64,000 nucleotides of DNA from Mycolicibacterium arabiense (GTDB lineage: Bacteria; Actinomycetota; Actinomycetes; Mycobacteriales; Mycobacteriaceae), in NCBI RefSeq assembly GCF_010731815.2, contig NZ_AP022593.1, positions 1,178,001-1,242,000 on the forward strand, given 5' to 3'. Made by a program: the position numbers and the translations under genes. The notes beneath the pieces were generated by a model that worked only from the letters and a program-made list of their open reading frames with translations, searched no databases and was not told the DNA's origin. Positions 33,092 to 42,136 of this stretch are shown in pieces (position 1 is the stretch's first letter; each line of letters starts with the position of its first letter).

Positions 33092-33514
33092 ATGAAACTC
33101 GTCGACTCGGCACGCGCGCTCATCGGTGACGGCGCGGACGCCACGCTGGTCACCATCAATCCCGACGGCAGTCCCCAGGTGTCCCTGGTATGGGTGGCTC
33201 TGCAGTCCACTCCCAGCGGCGACGAACTCGTCAGCGCGCATCTGTCCGAATACCAGAAGACCCGCAACGTCCGCCGTGACCCGCGGGTCGCGCTGACCAT
33301 CGTCGCCCCTGCCGAACCCGGTCAGCAGCGCAAGTACCTGACCATCCACGGCACCGCGCGCATCGTCGAGGGCGGCGCGCCGGAATTGCTCACCGAGCTG
33401 GCCGAGGTGCTTCTCGGGTCCAGTGAGCACTTCCCGCCGCCCAACGCCCCCGCCGGACTGCTGACCCGCATTCGCATCGACAAGGTCGCCGGCATGGGCC
33501 CCTGGGCGTCCTGA
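33092..33514 (+). CDS. PPOX-class F420-dependent oxidoreductase-like protein
   Basis: A 140-residue split beta-barrel protein of the flavin/deazaflavin oxidoreductase (FDOR) group. ATLVTINPDGSPQVSLVWV is the typical opening strand pair, followed by RNVRRDPRVALTIV and GTARIVEGG. Mycobacterial members use coenzyme F420 to reduce diverse enones and heterocycles. The cofactor cannot be proven here. ATG 33092 follows clpC2 by 40 nt on the same strand. Length and motifs are normal for the family. Confidence 0.82.
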   Translation: MKLVDSARALIGDGADATLVTINPDGSPQVSLVWVALQSTPSGDELVSAHLSEYQKTRNVRRDPRVALTIVAPAEPGQQRKYLTIHGTARIVEGGAPELLTELAEVLLGSSEHFPPPNAPAGLLTRIRIDKVAGMGPWAS

Positions 33515-33588
33515 CCGACCGAACCCGCCGTCGCCGCTCCCGCGGTGTGCCATCATGCGAAGCAGCAAACGACGGGAGTGGTGGGGCG

Positions 33589-34167
33589 ATGAGCACTGGG
33601 ATCCGCACGGCCGAACGGACCCGCAGACGGTGGTTGGCCGTGGTGGTCACGATGCTGGCGAGCATCGGCATCGTCGCGGCCCCGCCCGCGGTCGCCGAGA
33701 TCACGCCGATCGGCAATCTCGGTGAAACCCTGCGCGTCGAGTACAAGGGGATCGTCGCCGACGTCACCGTGCACGACGTCCTCCCCACGCCTCCCCCGCC
33801 CGGGTACATCCCGACCGGTTCACCGCGCTGGCGCAACGAAGGCGGCCCCTGGCGCGCCGGCGTCACCGTCCACACGATCCAGACGCCCAGCCCCTTCGTA
33901 CAATCGCTGGCCTTCGCGTTCAACGGCGTCACCCCGTACGGAGATGCCTACGCGCCCAAGAACACCGACGCCCCCGACGCCCTGCAGTACGCACTGCTGA
34001 ACGCGCCCGCGGGCTCCACGGTCAACGGCGCGGTGTACTGGCAGGTCTACCGCGACCTCGTCACGAACGTGGTGCTACTCGACCCCAAGACCGGCGCACA
34101 CCTGGCCCAGTGGAACATCTGGCAGCCGGGCGCACCTGCCCCCCTGCCGCAGGCACCACTTCCTTGA
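33589..34167 (+). CDS. Exported protein, MPT63/DUF1942-like
   Basis: A 192-residue secreted protein. The n-region carries RTAERTRRR, the hydrophobic core is WLAVVVTMLASIGIVAA, and a probable signal peptidase cleavage follows PPAVA (about residue 36). The mature part (EITPIGNLGETLRVEYKGIVADVTVHDVLP, then VQSLAFAFNGVTPYGDAYAPKN) resembles the beta-sandwich MPT63 family. It is the positional equivalent of Rv2668. The ATG at 33589 is chosen because it gives a proper signal peptide. The tail is Pro/Ala-rich. Its stop overlaps the start of the next gene. Confidence 0.75.
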   Translation: MSTGIRTAERTRRRWLAVVVTMLASIGIVAAPPAVAEITPIGNLGETLRVEYKGIVADVTVHDVLPTPPPPGYIPTGSPRWRNEGGPWRAGVTVHTIQTPSPFVQSLAFAFNGVTPYGDAYAPKNTDAPDALQYALLNAPAGSTVNGAVYWQVYRDLVTNVVLLDPKTGAHLAQWNIWQPGAPAPLPQAPLP

Positions 34168-34703
34168 CCCCCGTCACCACCGAGGTGACCACCGCCACCG
34201 TCGACGACCTGGACGACCTCGCCGACGTCGCCGCCCGCACCTTCCCGCTGGCGTGCCCGCCGTCGGCCACCGCGGAGAACATCGCCTCCTTCGTCGCCGC
34301 ACACCTTGGCGCCGAGCGCTTCGCCGACTACCTCGCCGATCCAGACCGGTCCGTCCTCGTCGCCCGCGAGGAGGGCCGAGTCAGCGGGTACGCCATGCTG
34401 ATTCGCGGCGTCGTCGACGATGCCGACGTCCAGCGTGCCGTGACCGCGCGCCCCGCCGTCGAACTGTCGAAGATGTACGTCTCGCCCGACGCGCACGGCG
34501 GTGGCGTCGCGCGCGCCCTCATGACCGCGGCGATCGACCGCGCCCGCAACATGGGCTCGGCGTCCGTGTGGCTCGGCGTGAACCAGGAGAACCGGCGCGC
34601 GCAGAAGTTCTACTCCAAGCACGGCTTCCTGATCACCGGAACCAAGACGTTCCGCTTGGGCGAGGGCATCGAGAACGACTACGTGATGACGCTCAGGCTC
34701 TGA
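34164..34703 (+). CDS. GNAT N-acetyltransferase
   Basis: A 179-residue GNAT, the positional equivalent of Rv2669. It has the start TATVDDLDDLADVAARTFP, the acetyl-CoA site LSKMYVSPDAHGGGVARALM (the R/Q-x-x-G-x-G/A-like loop is HGGGVA), and a terminal ARNMGSASVWLGVNQENRRAQKFYSKHGF motif. The substrate is unknown. TTG 34164 overlaps the upstream stop (TTGA), which argues for translational coupling; GTG 34182 is an alternative. It is convergent with the ATPase gene, 4 nt away. Confidence 0.85.
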   Translation: MTPVTTEVTTATVDDLDDLADVAARTFPLACPPSATAENIASFVAAHLGAERFADYLADPDRSVLVAREEGRVSGYAMLIRGVVDDADVQRAVTARPAVELSKMYVSPDAHGGGVARALMTAAIDRARNMGSASVWLGVNQENRRAQKFYSKHGFLITGTKTFRLGEGIENDYVMTLRL

Positions 34704-34707
34704 GCGC

Positions 34708-35769
34708 TCATTCCTGGCCCGCGTGCGTCAACGCCAACAGCCGCGACGTGGCACGCAGGTACTTCTTGCGGAACCCGCCCGCCAGCATCTCCTCGCTGAA
34801 CACCGTGTCGAGCTTCGCCCCGGACGCCACCACGGGAATGCCCGCGTCGTAGAGACGGTCGGTCAGCGACACCAGGCGCAGCGCGACGCTCTGATCGTCG
34901 ATCGGGTGCACCCCGGTGACGAACACCTCGGTCACCCCCTCGATCAGCGCGAGGTACCGGGACGGATGCATCGTGGCGAGGTGGGTGCACAGCGCATCGA
35001 AGTCGTCGAGCGTCGCACCCTCCACGCCGGCCGCGCGGGTCCGGACCTCGTCGTCGGACGGCGGCTGCGGGGCGGGCGGCAGGTCGCGGTGGCGGTAGTC
35101 GGGACCCTCGATGCGCACCGTGGTGAACATCTTCGCCAGCGTGTTGATCTCCCGCAGGAAGTCTTGCGCAGCGAACCGGCCCTCGCCCAACTGCTCCGGC
35201 AACGTGTTGGACGTCGCCGCGATCGACACGCCCCGCTCCACCAGAGCGGACAGCAGCCGCGAGATCAGCGTCGTGTTCCCCGGGTCGTCGAGTTCGAACT
35301 CGTCGATGCACACCACGACGTAGCCCGAGAGCAGCTCGATGCACTCGACGAAGCCGAAAACACCTGCCAGCTGGGTCAATTCGCCGAACGTCGCGAACGC
35401 GGCCGGGGCGTCCTGGGCTGCGGCGAGCCGGTAGTAGGTCGACGCGAGCAGGTGGGTCTTGCCCACGCCGAAGCCACCGTCGAGGTACACCCCGACCCCC
35501 GGCAGCACCTCGCGCTTGCCGAAGAGCTTCTTCTTGCCCGCCCGGCGCGCCACCGCGGCGTCGCAGAACTCGATGCACGACTGCACCGCGGCGGCCTGCG
35601 ACGGCTCCCCCGGGTCGGGCCGGTAGGTGTCGAACGAGACGTCGGCGAACGTCGGCGGCGGCACCAGCCCGGCGATCAGCCGTTCCGGGGTGACGCTCGG
35701 ATGGCGATCGGTCAGGTGGGCCACGGCCCCAGAGGGCGCCGTGTCGTCGTGAGGTGAAGGCCCGTGCAT
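34708..35769 (-). CDS. ZapE/AFG1-like cell-division ATPase
   Basis: A 353-residue P-loop ATPase of the AFG1/ZapE family, positional equivalent of Rv2670c. It has Walker A GGFGVGKTHLL (near 100), Walker B VVVCIDEFELDDPGNT, the sensor TSNTLPEQLGEGRF and a C-terminal FSEEMLAGGFRKKYLRATSRLL. In E. coli ZapE modulates the Z-ring under stress; the mycobacterial role is not clear. Its ATG overlaps the start codon of the divergent ribD-like gene by 2 nt. The length is normal. Confidence 0.9.
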   Translation of the reverse strand: MHGPSPHDDTAPSGAVAHLTDRHPSVTPERLIAGLVPPPTFADVSFDTYRPDPGEPSQAAAVQSCIEFCDAAVARRAGKKKLFGKREVLPGVGVYLDGGFGVGKTHLLASTYYRLAAAQDAPAAFATFGELTQLAGVFGFVECIELLSGYVVVCIDEFELDDPGNTTLISRLLSALVERGVSIAATSNTLPEQLGEGRFAAQDFLREINTLAKMFTTVRIEGPDYRHRDLPPAPQPPSDDEVRTRAAGVEGATLDDFDALCTHLATMHPSRYLALIEGVTEVFVTGVHPIDDQSVALRLVSLTDRLYDAGIPVVASGAKLDTVFSEEMLAGGFRKKYLRATSRLLALTHAGQE

Positions 35770-36589
35770 GCAGGCACCCTATCGACGTGTTGCAATTGTC
35801 CCCGTGTCCGAGGCCGACGCTGCGACAGAGCTCACAGAGCTGGGGCCCGTGGGCGCCTCGTTCGACACCGACGACGACGAGCGCCTCGCGGCGTTCTACG
35901 CGTACCCGGACGGCCTCGAGCGCTGCTACGTCCGCGCCAACATGCTGGCCAGCCTCGACGGCGCCGCCACCGACGACGGCACCTCGGGCGGCCTGGCGGG
36001 GTCCGGCGACCGCGCCATCTTCAACCGCATGCGCCGCGAGGCCGACGTCATCCTCGTCGGAGCGTCGACCGTGCGCATCGAGAACTACTCGGGCGCGCAG
36101 ATGTCGGCCCTGGCCCGCCAGGAGCGTCAGTCGCGCGGCCAGAGCGAGGTGCCGCCGATCGCCGTGGTCACCCACCACGCCGACCTCGAACACGACGCCA
36201 AGCTCTTCACCCGCTCCGAGGTGCCGCCGCTGATCCTGACCTGCACCGAGACCGTCGCCGAGGCAGCACACCGGTTCGGCGACGCCGCGGACGTGGTGGA
36301 CGCCTCCGGCACCCATGGCGACCGCGTCGACCCTGCCCGCGCGCTGGAGATCCTTGCAAGCCGTGGGTTGCGCCGGGTGCTCACCGAGGGCGGGCCGTCG
36401 CTGCTGAGCCTGTTCATCGAACTCGACCTGCTCGACGAGCTGTGCGTGACGATCGCGCCGATTCTGGTCGGCGGCAACGCGCGCCGCATCGCCACCGGTT
36501 CCGGCGAGGCCCACACCCGCATGCGTCGCAGCCACCTGCTCACCGATGCCGAGGGCTACCTGTACTCCCGCTACGTCAAGGCCGACTGA
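35768..36589 (+). CDS. ribD: RibD C-terminal domain reductase (Rv2671-like)
   Basis: A 273-residue stand-alone dihydrofolate-reductase-fold protein like M. tuberculosis Rv2671, lacking the deaminase half of full RibD. It shows RANMLASLDGAATDDG, the phosphate/NADPH-binding region ADVILVGASTVRIENYSG, RRVLTEGGPSLLSLFIELDLLDELCVTIAPILVGG, and YLYSRYVK at the end. Rv2671 has been reported to act as a dihydrofolate reductase that can mediate antifolate resistance. The ATG at 35768 is embedded in TGCATGCA shared with the divergent zapE-like start; GTG 35801 is a weaker candidate. Confidence 0.88.
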   Translation: MQAPYRRVAIVPVSEADAATELTELGPVGASFDTDDDERLAAFYAYPDGLERCYVRANMLASLDGAATDDGTSGGLAGSGDRAIFNRMRREADVILVGASTVRIENYSGAQMSALARQERQSRGQSEVPPIAVVTHHADLEHDAKLFTRSEVPPLILTCTETVAEAAHRFGDAADVVDASGTHGDRVDPARALEILASRGLRRVLTEGGPSLLSLFIELDLLDELCVTIAPILVGGNARRIATGSGEAHTRMRRSHLLTDAEGYLYSRYVKAD

Positions 36590-36644
36590 CCGACGCGTGA
36601 TCGGGCGGACGGGAGTGACACCGGCGATCGCTACTGTGGTCAGC

Positions 36645-38213
36645 ATGCGTCGGCGTCGTCAGCTGTTCCGGGCCATGTGCCTCGCGACCGTCACGTCGGC
36701 CGTGTTGGCCGGCTGCGCGCCGATCCTCGCCGCCAATCCCCGCTACGCCACAGATTCGGGCGCCCGCCCCCAGGGCGAGCCGCAGTCGACCCAGGCGCCG
36801 ACCGGCCCGCCGCCCGTCGAGGCGCCCAAGAACGAGCTGTCGTGGCGGGACTGCACCAGCAGACTGTTCGGTGCGGCCGAGGTCCCTGCGCCGGCAGGCG
36901 TCAGCCTCGAGTGCGCCGAGTACGACGCCGACCTCGACTCCATCAACGGCGCCACCGGCACGGTGAGCATCGGCGTGGTGCAGGCCAAGTCCGTCGTCAC
37001 CCCGTCGGACGCAGGTCCGCTGGTGATGACCACCGGCACCGACGTGGCGTCCTCGGTGGGGCTGCCGATCTGGCTGTCGCGCAACGGGACCGACGTGCTC
37101 AAGACCAACCCGATCGTCGCGGTCGACCGGCGCGGCCTCGGCACGTCGGGCGAACTCGACTGCCGTGACCTCTACGACCGCCAGGAGATGATCGACCAGG
37201 CGCAGTTCGAGGGCGGCAACGATCCCGTCGCCAACCTCGGCGCCATCGTGCAGACCGCCACGACGAGCTGCACCGACACGATCGCGCCCGGCGACTCCGC
37301 CTACGACAACTCCCACGCCGCGGAGGACATCGAGCGCCTGCGCAGCACCTGGGACGTGCCCTCGCTGGCACTGCTCGGCATCGGAAACGGCGCCCAGATC
37401 GCGCTGGCCTACGCGGGCTCACATCCCAACAAGGTGTCGCGGCTCATCCTCGACTCGCCGCTGCCGCTGGGGATCGGCGCCGAGGCCGCGGCCGAACAGA
37501 AGATCCAGGGCCAGCAGGCCGCGCTCGACGCCTTCGCCGCACAGTGCACCGCCGCTGCGTGCCCACTCGGGCCCGACCCCAAGGGCGCCATCGACTCGAT
37601 GCTGACCGAGGCCCGCGAGGGCAGCGGGCCTGCGGGCGCCTCGGCGTCCGCGCTCACCGACGCGATCACCACGGCGCTGGCGTTCCCCACCGGCGACCGG
37701 GTGGGTACGACCAACGCACTCGCAGGCACCCTCGCCGCCGCGCGGGCGGGCGATACGGCCGGCCTCACCGCGCTGCTGTCAGACGCGGAGTCGTTGCGTA
37801 ACACCGACGGCCAGTTCGTCAACTCGTGCAGCGACGCGTTGAACCGGCCGACCCCCGACCGGGTGCGGGAACTCGTCGTGGCGTGGGCGCGGCTCTACCC
37901 GCAGTTCGGTCGCGTCGGCGCGCTCAACCTCGTCGACTGCCTCAACTGGCCCAGCGGCACCCCGCCGCAGGAACCGAAGGGGCTGGGCGTCCCGGTCCTG
38001 CTCCTCGGCGTGCAGAACGACCCGATCGTGGGCAACGAGGGCGTGGCCGCGGTCGCGGCCACCGTGATCAACGCCGGTGCGCCCAACCGGCGCGTGATCT
38101 GGCAGGGCATCGGACACGGCGCGTCGATGAACTCGCCCTGTGCGCTCGCGCCGGTGCTGTCGTACCTCGCCAGCGGCAAGCTGCCGGGGACCGACACGTA
38201 CTGCCCCGCCTGA
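36645..38213 (+). CDS. Lipoprotein, alpha/beta-hydrolase (tripeptidyl aminopeptidase-like; Rv2672-like) without nucleophile serine
   Basis: A 522-residue exported lipoprotein with a signal peptide and the lipobox VLAGC (lipidated Cys near residue 24). The hydrolase fold follows a Pro-rich linker and includes VDRRGLGTSGELDC. The nucleophile elbow, normally G-x-S-x-G, reads GIGNG (245-249), so the serine is replaced by glycine. The C-terminal IGHGASMNSPCA keeps the histidine. It may therefore be inactive or use an unusual mechanism. Location matches Rv2672, for which protease/lipase activity has been claimed. ATG 36645 gives the signal peptide. Confidence 0.85.
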   Translation: MRRRRQLFRAMCLATVTSAVLAGCAPILAANPRYATDSGARPQGEPQSTQAPTGPPPVEAPKNELSWRDCTSRLFGAAEVPAPAGVSLECAEYDADLDSINGATGTVSIGVVQAKSVVTPSDAGPLVMTTGTDVASSVGLPIWLSRNGTDVLKTNPIVAVDRRGLGTSGELDCRDLYDRQEMIDQAQFEGGNDPVANLGAIVQTATTSCTDTIAPGDSAYDNSHAAEDIERLRSTWDVPSLALLGIGNGAQIALAYAGSHPNKVSRLILDSPLPLGIGAEAAAEQKIQGQQAALDAFAAQCTAAACPLGPDPKGAIDSMLTEAREGSGPAGASASALTDAITTALAFPTGDRVGTTNALAGTLAAARAGDTAGLTALLSDAESLRNTDGQFVNSCSDALNRPTPDRVRELVVAWARLYPQFGRVGALNLVDCLNWPSGTPPQEPKGLGVPVLLLGVQNDPIVGNEGVAAVAATVINAGAPNRRVIWQGIGHGASMNSPCALAPVLSYLASGKLPGTDTYCPA

Positions 38214-38259
38214 CCGAGGCCTCCGAAGAGCGGCCCGAATCCCGTTGTAGGGTGCGCTG

Positions 38260-39531
38260 GTGGCGGTAGCTGACTCCTTGTTGCGTGCGTTCCGGCCCAG
38301 TGAATCCGCTCCGACCGCCGCGACGGTGTTGCGGTCGGTCCTGTGGCCGCTGGCCATCCTCTCGGTGATTCACCGCACCTACGTCCTGGCGACCAACGGC
38401 TACATCACCGACGACTTCGGGCCCGTGTACCGGGCCGTCGTCAACTTCAAGATGGGCTGGGACATCTACAACGAGCACTTCGAGTACGTGGACCCGCACT
38501 ACCTGTACCCACCCGGCGGCACGTTGCTCCTGGCTCCGTTCGGGTACCTGCCCGTCGACGCGTCGCGCTACTGGTTCATCACCTTCAACACGGTCGCCAT
38601 CCTGCTGGCCGCCTACTTCCTGCTGCGGCTGTTCAAGTTCACGATGGCCTCGGTGGCCGCGCCCGCCCTGGTGCTCGCCATGTTCTGCACCGAGTCGGTG
38701 ACCAACACGCTCGTCTTCACCAACATCAACGGCTGCATGCTGCTGGCGGAGGTGCTGTTCTTCCTGTGGCTGCTCGACGGCAAGCGCAACCACGAGTGGC
38801 TGGCCGGTGCCGCGATCGGCTTGACGCTCGTGGTCAAGCCGTCGCTGGCACCGCTGCTCCTGCTGCCGGTGCTCAGCAGGCAGTGGCGCGCCCTGGTACC
38901 TGCGTTCGGCGTGCCGCTGGTGTTCAACGCGGTTGCCTGGCCGCTGGTGTCCGACCCGATGAACTTCATCACCCGCACGGTCCCCTACATCTTCTCGACC
39001 CGCGACTACTTCAACAGCTCGATCCTGGGCAACGGCATCTACTACGGGCTGCCCGACCTGCTGATCCTGGTGTTGCGCATCGCATTCGGGCTGCTCGCCG
39101 TGGCCACCCTGTGGCTGCTCTACCGCTACTACCGCGAGCGCGACCCGCTGTTCTGGATGCTCACCTCCTCCGGCGTGCTGCTGATCACGTCATTCCTGGT
39201 GCTCTCGCTCGGCCAGGGCTACTACTCGATGATGCTGTTCCCGTTCCTGATGACGGTGGTGCTGCCGAACTCCGCGATCCGCAGCTGGCCGGCGTGGCTG
39301 GCGATCTACGGGTTCATGACCATGGACCGGTGGCTGCTCGGGCACTGGCCGTCGACGGGCCGGTTCCTGGAGTATTCGAAGATCACCTACGGCTGGTCGC
39401 TGATGCTGATCGTGGTGTTCTGCTCGCTGTACTTCCGGTACCTCGACGCGAAGGCCGACGGGCGCCTGGCCGATGGCATCGACAGGCCGTGGATGAAGCG
39501 CGTCGACGCCGACCGCGCCGTCCGGGTCTAG
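38260..39531 (+). CDS. aftC: Arabinofuranosyltransferase AftC
   Basis: A 423-residue polytopic GT-C glycosyltransferase that adds alpha-1,3 branches to the arabinan of arabinogalactan and lipoarabinomannan, using decaprenyl-phosphoryl-arabinose on the periplasmic face. Residues in the first loop (YITDDFGPVYRAV) include the acidic pair of GT-C enzymes. About ten hydrophobic segments follow, with DPHYLYPPGGTLLLAPFGYLP and NSSILGNGIYYGLPD as typical blocks. It sits between the lipoprotein gene and msrB, exactly as Rv2672-aftC-msrB in M. tuberculosis. It starts at GTG 38260. It strongly identifies the organism as a mycolata member. Confidence 0.93.
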   Translation: MAVADSLLRAFRPSESAPTAATVLRSVLWPLAILSVIHRTYVLATNGYITDDFGPVYRAVVNFKMGWDIYNEHFEYVDPHYLYPPGGTLLLAPFGYLPVDASRYWFITFNTVAILLAAYFLLRLFKFTMASVAAPALVLAMFCTESVTNTLVFTNINGCMLLAEVLFFLWLLDGKRNHEWLAGAAIGLTLVVKPSLAPLLLLPVLSRQWRALVPAFGVPLVFNAVAWPLVSDPMNFITRTVPYIFSTRDYFNSSILGNGIYYGLPDLLILVLRIAFGLLAVATLWLLYRYYRERDPLFWMLTSSGVLLITSFLVLSLGQGYYSMMLFPFLMTVVLPNSAIRSWPAWLAIYGFMTMDRWLLGHWPSTGRFLEYSKITYGWSLMLIVVFCSLYFRYLDAKADGRLADGIDRPWMKRVDADRAVRV

Positions 39532-39585
39532 GAGATCCGCGGCTGCACTGTTTCGAGTCGTGCTCGATGTCGCTAGCGTGGAAGC

Positions 39586-39996
39586 ATGACGACTCCTCGA
39601 GTGCAGCTCACCGACGACGAGTGGCGCACGAAACTGAACCCTGCCGAGTTCGCGGTGCTGCGCGAGGCGGCCACCGAGCGACCGTTCACCGGCGAGTACA
39701 CCGACACCAAGACCGAAGGCGTGTACCAGTGCCGCGCATGCGGCGCCGAACTGTTCCGAAGCACCGAGAAGTTCGAATCCCATTGCGGCTGGCCGTCGTT
39801 CTTCGATCCGGCTGACTCCGATGCCGTGATCCTCAAGCCAGACGACACCCTGGGCATGCGCCGCGTCGAGGTGATCTGCGCCAACTGCCACAGCCACCTG
39901 GGGCACGTCTTCGAGGGCGAGGGCTACCCAACGCCCACCGATCAGCGCTACTGCATCAACTCGATCTCGCTGAAGCTGGTCCCCGCCGAGGGCTGA
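39586..39996 (+). CDS. msrB: Methionine-R-sulfoxide reductase B
   Basis: A 136-residue MsrB that reduces methionine-R-sulfoxide in proteins with thioredoxin. Zinc cysteines are C49, C52 (QCRACG) and C98, C101 (CANCHSHLGHVF). The catalytic Cys is C123 (RYCINSISL), and C67 (SHCGWPSF) could act as the resolving Cys. It is complete, with normal length for the zinc-containing class. ATG 39586 follows aftC by 54 nt. It is convergent with chdC, and the inverted repeat at 40002-40065 lies between. Confidence 0.95.
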   Translation: MTTPRVQLTDDEWRTKLNPAEFAVLREAATERPFTGEYTDTKTEGVYQCRACGAELFRSTEKFESHCGWPSFFDPADSDAVILKPDDTLGMRRVEVICANCHSHLGHVFEGEGYPTPTDQRYCINSISLKLVPAEG

Positions 39997-40001
39997 GCCT
40001 G

Positions 40002-40065
40002 CGCCGAACTGGAGCGTAGCGTCGCTGAGCGGGCGCTCTGGACGACGTGACTCTCCAGTTCGGCG
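40002..40065. repeat. Long-range inverted repeat between msrB and chdC (bidirectional terminator-like)
   Basis: CGCCGAACTGGAG (40002-40014) and CTCCAGTTCGGCG (40053-40065) are perfect 13-bp reverse complements separated by 38 nt. The loop itself has GCG-rich stretches able to fold further. It fills most of the 78-nt gap between two convergent genes and could end both transcripts. Confidence 0.65.
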
Positions 40066-40074
40066 GAGAAGGGA

Positions 40075-40767
40075 CTAGGGCAGGCGCGCGATGAGGTCTT
40101 CGGCGGACACCCGCGGCCCGGTGAAGAACGGCGTTTCCTCGCGGACGTGACGACGGGCGTCCGTGTAGCGCAGCTTCCACATCAACTCGACGATGCGACC
40201 GAGGTCGGGGCCCTCGAACGCGAGGATCCACTCGTAGTCGCCAAGCGCGAACGCAGGCACCGTGTTGGCGCGTACGTCGGGGTACTCGCGGCCGGCCATG
40301 CCGTGCTCGACGAGCATCTTGCGGCGCTCGTCGTCGGGCAGCAGGTACCACTCCAGCGAGCGGACGAACGGGTACACGCAGATGTAGTCGCCGGGATCCT
40401 CGCCTGCGATGAACGCTGGAACGTGGCTCTTGTTGAACTCGGCGGGCCGGTGCAGCGCCACCACGCTCCACACCGGGTCGCTGGCCAGCCCCAGCGTCGT
40501 GCGGCGGAACGCTCGGTAGGTCGCCTGCAGATCCTCGACGCGCTCGGCGTGCGTCCACATCATGAAGTCGGCGTCGGGGCGGAAGCCCGCGACGTCGTAC
40601 AGGCCGCGGACGACGACGCCACCCTCTTCCTGCTGCTTGAGGAACGTCGCGGTCTCGTCGACGAGCGACGACCGCTCCTCCCCCAGCGCTTCGGGCTGCA
40701 CCGCGAAGACCGAGAGCATCATGTACCGGGTCATCGAGTTGAGCGCGTCGTAATCGAGCTTGGCCAT
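40075..40767 (-). CDS. chdC: Coproheme decarboxylase ChdC (HemQ)
   Basis: A 230-residue chlorite dismutase-family protein. It performs the final step of the coproporphyrin-dependent heme pathway, turning coproheme into heme b with peroxide. It has the proper length, the sequence [18 protein letters not shown] at the N-terminus, [20 protein letters not shown] and [12 protein letters not shown] around the heme pocket, and a C-terminal TPFFTGPRV. It is the positional equivalent of Rv2676c. It starts 4 nt after the stop of the oxidase gene and so is the third gene of the hemE-hemY-chdC operon. Confidence 0.92.
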   Translation of the reverse strand: MAKLDYDALNSMTRYMMLSVFAVQPEALGEERSSLVDETATFLKQQEEGGVVVRGLYDVAGFRPDADFMMWTHAERVEDLQATYRAFRRTTLGLASDPVWSVVALHRPAEFNKSHVPAFIAGEDPGDYICVYPFVRSLEWYLLPDDERRKMLVEHGMAGREYPDVRANTVPAFALGDYEWILAFEGPDLGRIVELMWKLRYTDARRHVREETPFFTGPRVSAEDLIARLP

Positions 40768-40771
40768 ACGA

Positions 40772-42136
40772 CTATCGTGCCACGCGCGACGTCGTCAAAC
40801 GCGCGGCCGCCCTGGTGCCGGACGCCACACACGCCGGTACGCCGATGCCGTCGAGATAGCCGCCCGCGACCGCGAGCGTCGGCGGCAGACCCGTCCGCAA
40901 TTCGGCGATCAGGTCGGCGTGGCCCGGCCCGTACTGCGGCATCGCGTCGATCCAGCGCTGCACGAAGCAGTCCACGGGATCCTGCCGGATGCCGAACAGG
41001 TCGGCGAGGTCGTCCGCCGCCCAGGACAGCAGCTCCTCGTCGCCTGCGTTGCGGGCCAGGTCGTCGCCGAACCGCCCGTACGACAGCCGCAGTAGTTCGG
41101 CGTTGCCGCGCCTGCCCCACTTGCGCGACGTCAGCGTCACGGCCTTGGCGTGCAACCGCTCCCCGCTGGCGACCAGCACCCCGGATTGTTCGGGAAGCGG
41201 CGTGCCGCCCGGCAGTGCGAGGACGACCAGCGCGTTGGACGCGACGCGGATGCGTTTGGCCGCCGCCGCCGTTGCGGGCGCCACCTGCTCGACCAGACGC
41301 GGCAGCCTCGGCGCGGGTACCGCGAGCACGACGGCGTCGGCGTGGCAGTGCGATCCGTCGTCGTCGAGCACGCTCCACGCGTCGCCCGACCGTTCGATTC
41401 GTTGCACGCCGACGTGCGCCCACCGGAACCCGGCCCGCCGCACCAGCTCGTCGACCAGCACCTGGTAGCCGCCGTCGATCGCGCCGAACACCGAGCCGCC
41501 CGTCGGTGTGGGCAGTGATCGGCGGACCGCCTCGGACAGGCTCGGCGCGCCCCGGTCGAGCGCGGCAGCCAACGGCGGCACCGCCGAGCGCAGACCGATC
41601 GTGGCCGCCGACCCGGAGTAGACCCCGCCGAGCAACGGATCCACCGAGCGCGCGACGACCTGCTGGCCGAACCGGTCGGCCACCAGCGCGCCGACCGAGG
41701 GATCCGCACCGGGCCGCCACGGCAGCGGCCGCCTCGGTTCGTCGGCGATCCACGCCAGAGTGGCCTCGTCGACCAGCCCGGCCATCGACGTGGCGTCGGC
41801 GGGGATGCCCTGCAGCGTGCCCTGCGGCATGGAGTTCAGCCTGCCGCCGGCGTAGATCAACGGGCGAACGCCGGTGGTGCCCACCTGTCGCGACGCGAGA
41901 CCCAACTCCGCCAGCAGCGCCGACACCTCCGGCCTGCGGGCGATGAAGGCCTCGGCACCGACGTCGACGGCCTGGCCGCCGATGCGCTCGGTGCGCAGCA
42001 CCCCGCCGAGCCGGTCGGCAGGGTCGAACAGCGTGATCGACGCGTCCGGGCCCGCCGTCACGCGCAGCCGGTACGCCGCCACCAGCCCGGAGATCCCGCC
42101 TCCGACGACGCAGTACGACGGCACGGCCGGACTCAC
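40772..42136 (-). CDS. hemY: Coproporphyrinogen III oxidase / protoporphyrinogen oxidase-type flavoprotein (HemY/CgoX)
   Basis: A 454-residue FAD protein with the dinucleotide motif [15 protein letters not shown] and [22 protein letters not shown] at the N-terminus and [19 protein letters not shown] at the C-terminus. In actinobacteria this enzyme oxidises coproporphyrinogen III, ahead of ferrochelatase and ChdC. GTG 42136 overlaps the hemE stop by 4 nt (GTGA), which fixes the start. Its stop lies 4 nt before the chdC start. It probably acts at the membrane, as usual for the family. Confidence 0.92.
   Translation of the reverse strand: MSPAVPSYCVVGGGISGLVAAYRLRVTAGPDASITLFDPADRLGGVLRTERIGGQAVDVGAEAFIARRPEVSALLAELGLASRQVGTTGVRPLIYAGGRLNSMPQGTLQGIPADATSMAGLVDEATLAWIADEPRRPLPWRPGADPSVGALVADRFGQQVVARSVDPLLGGVYSGSAATIGLRSAVPPLAAALDRGAPSLSEAVRRSLPTPTGGSVFGAIDGGYQVLVDELVRRAGFRWAHVGVQRIERSGDAWSVLDDDGSHCHADAVVLAVPAPRLPRLVEQVAPATAAAAKRIRVASNALVVLALPGGTPLPEQSGVLVASGERLHAKAVTLTSRKWGRRGNAELLRLSYGRFGDDLARNAGDEELLSWAADDLADLFGIRQDPVDCFVQRWIDAMPQYGPGHADLIAELRTGLPPTLAVAGGYLDGIGVPACVASGTRAAARLTTSRVAR

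Noticed and set aside
38343..39815. Long open frame of 490 codons over aftC in another frame
   Set aside because: Its translation is rich in Arg, Pro and Gly with no membrane or fold features, while the aftC frame gives a recognisable transferase.
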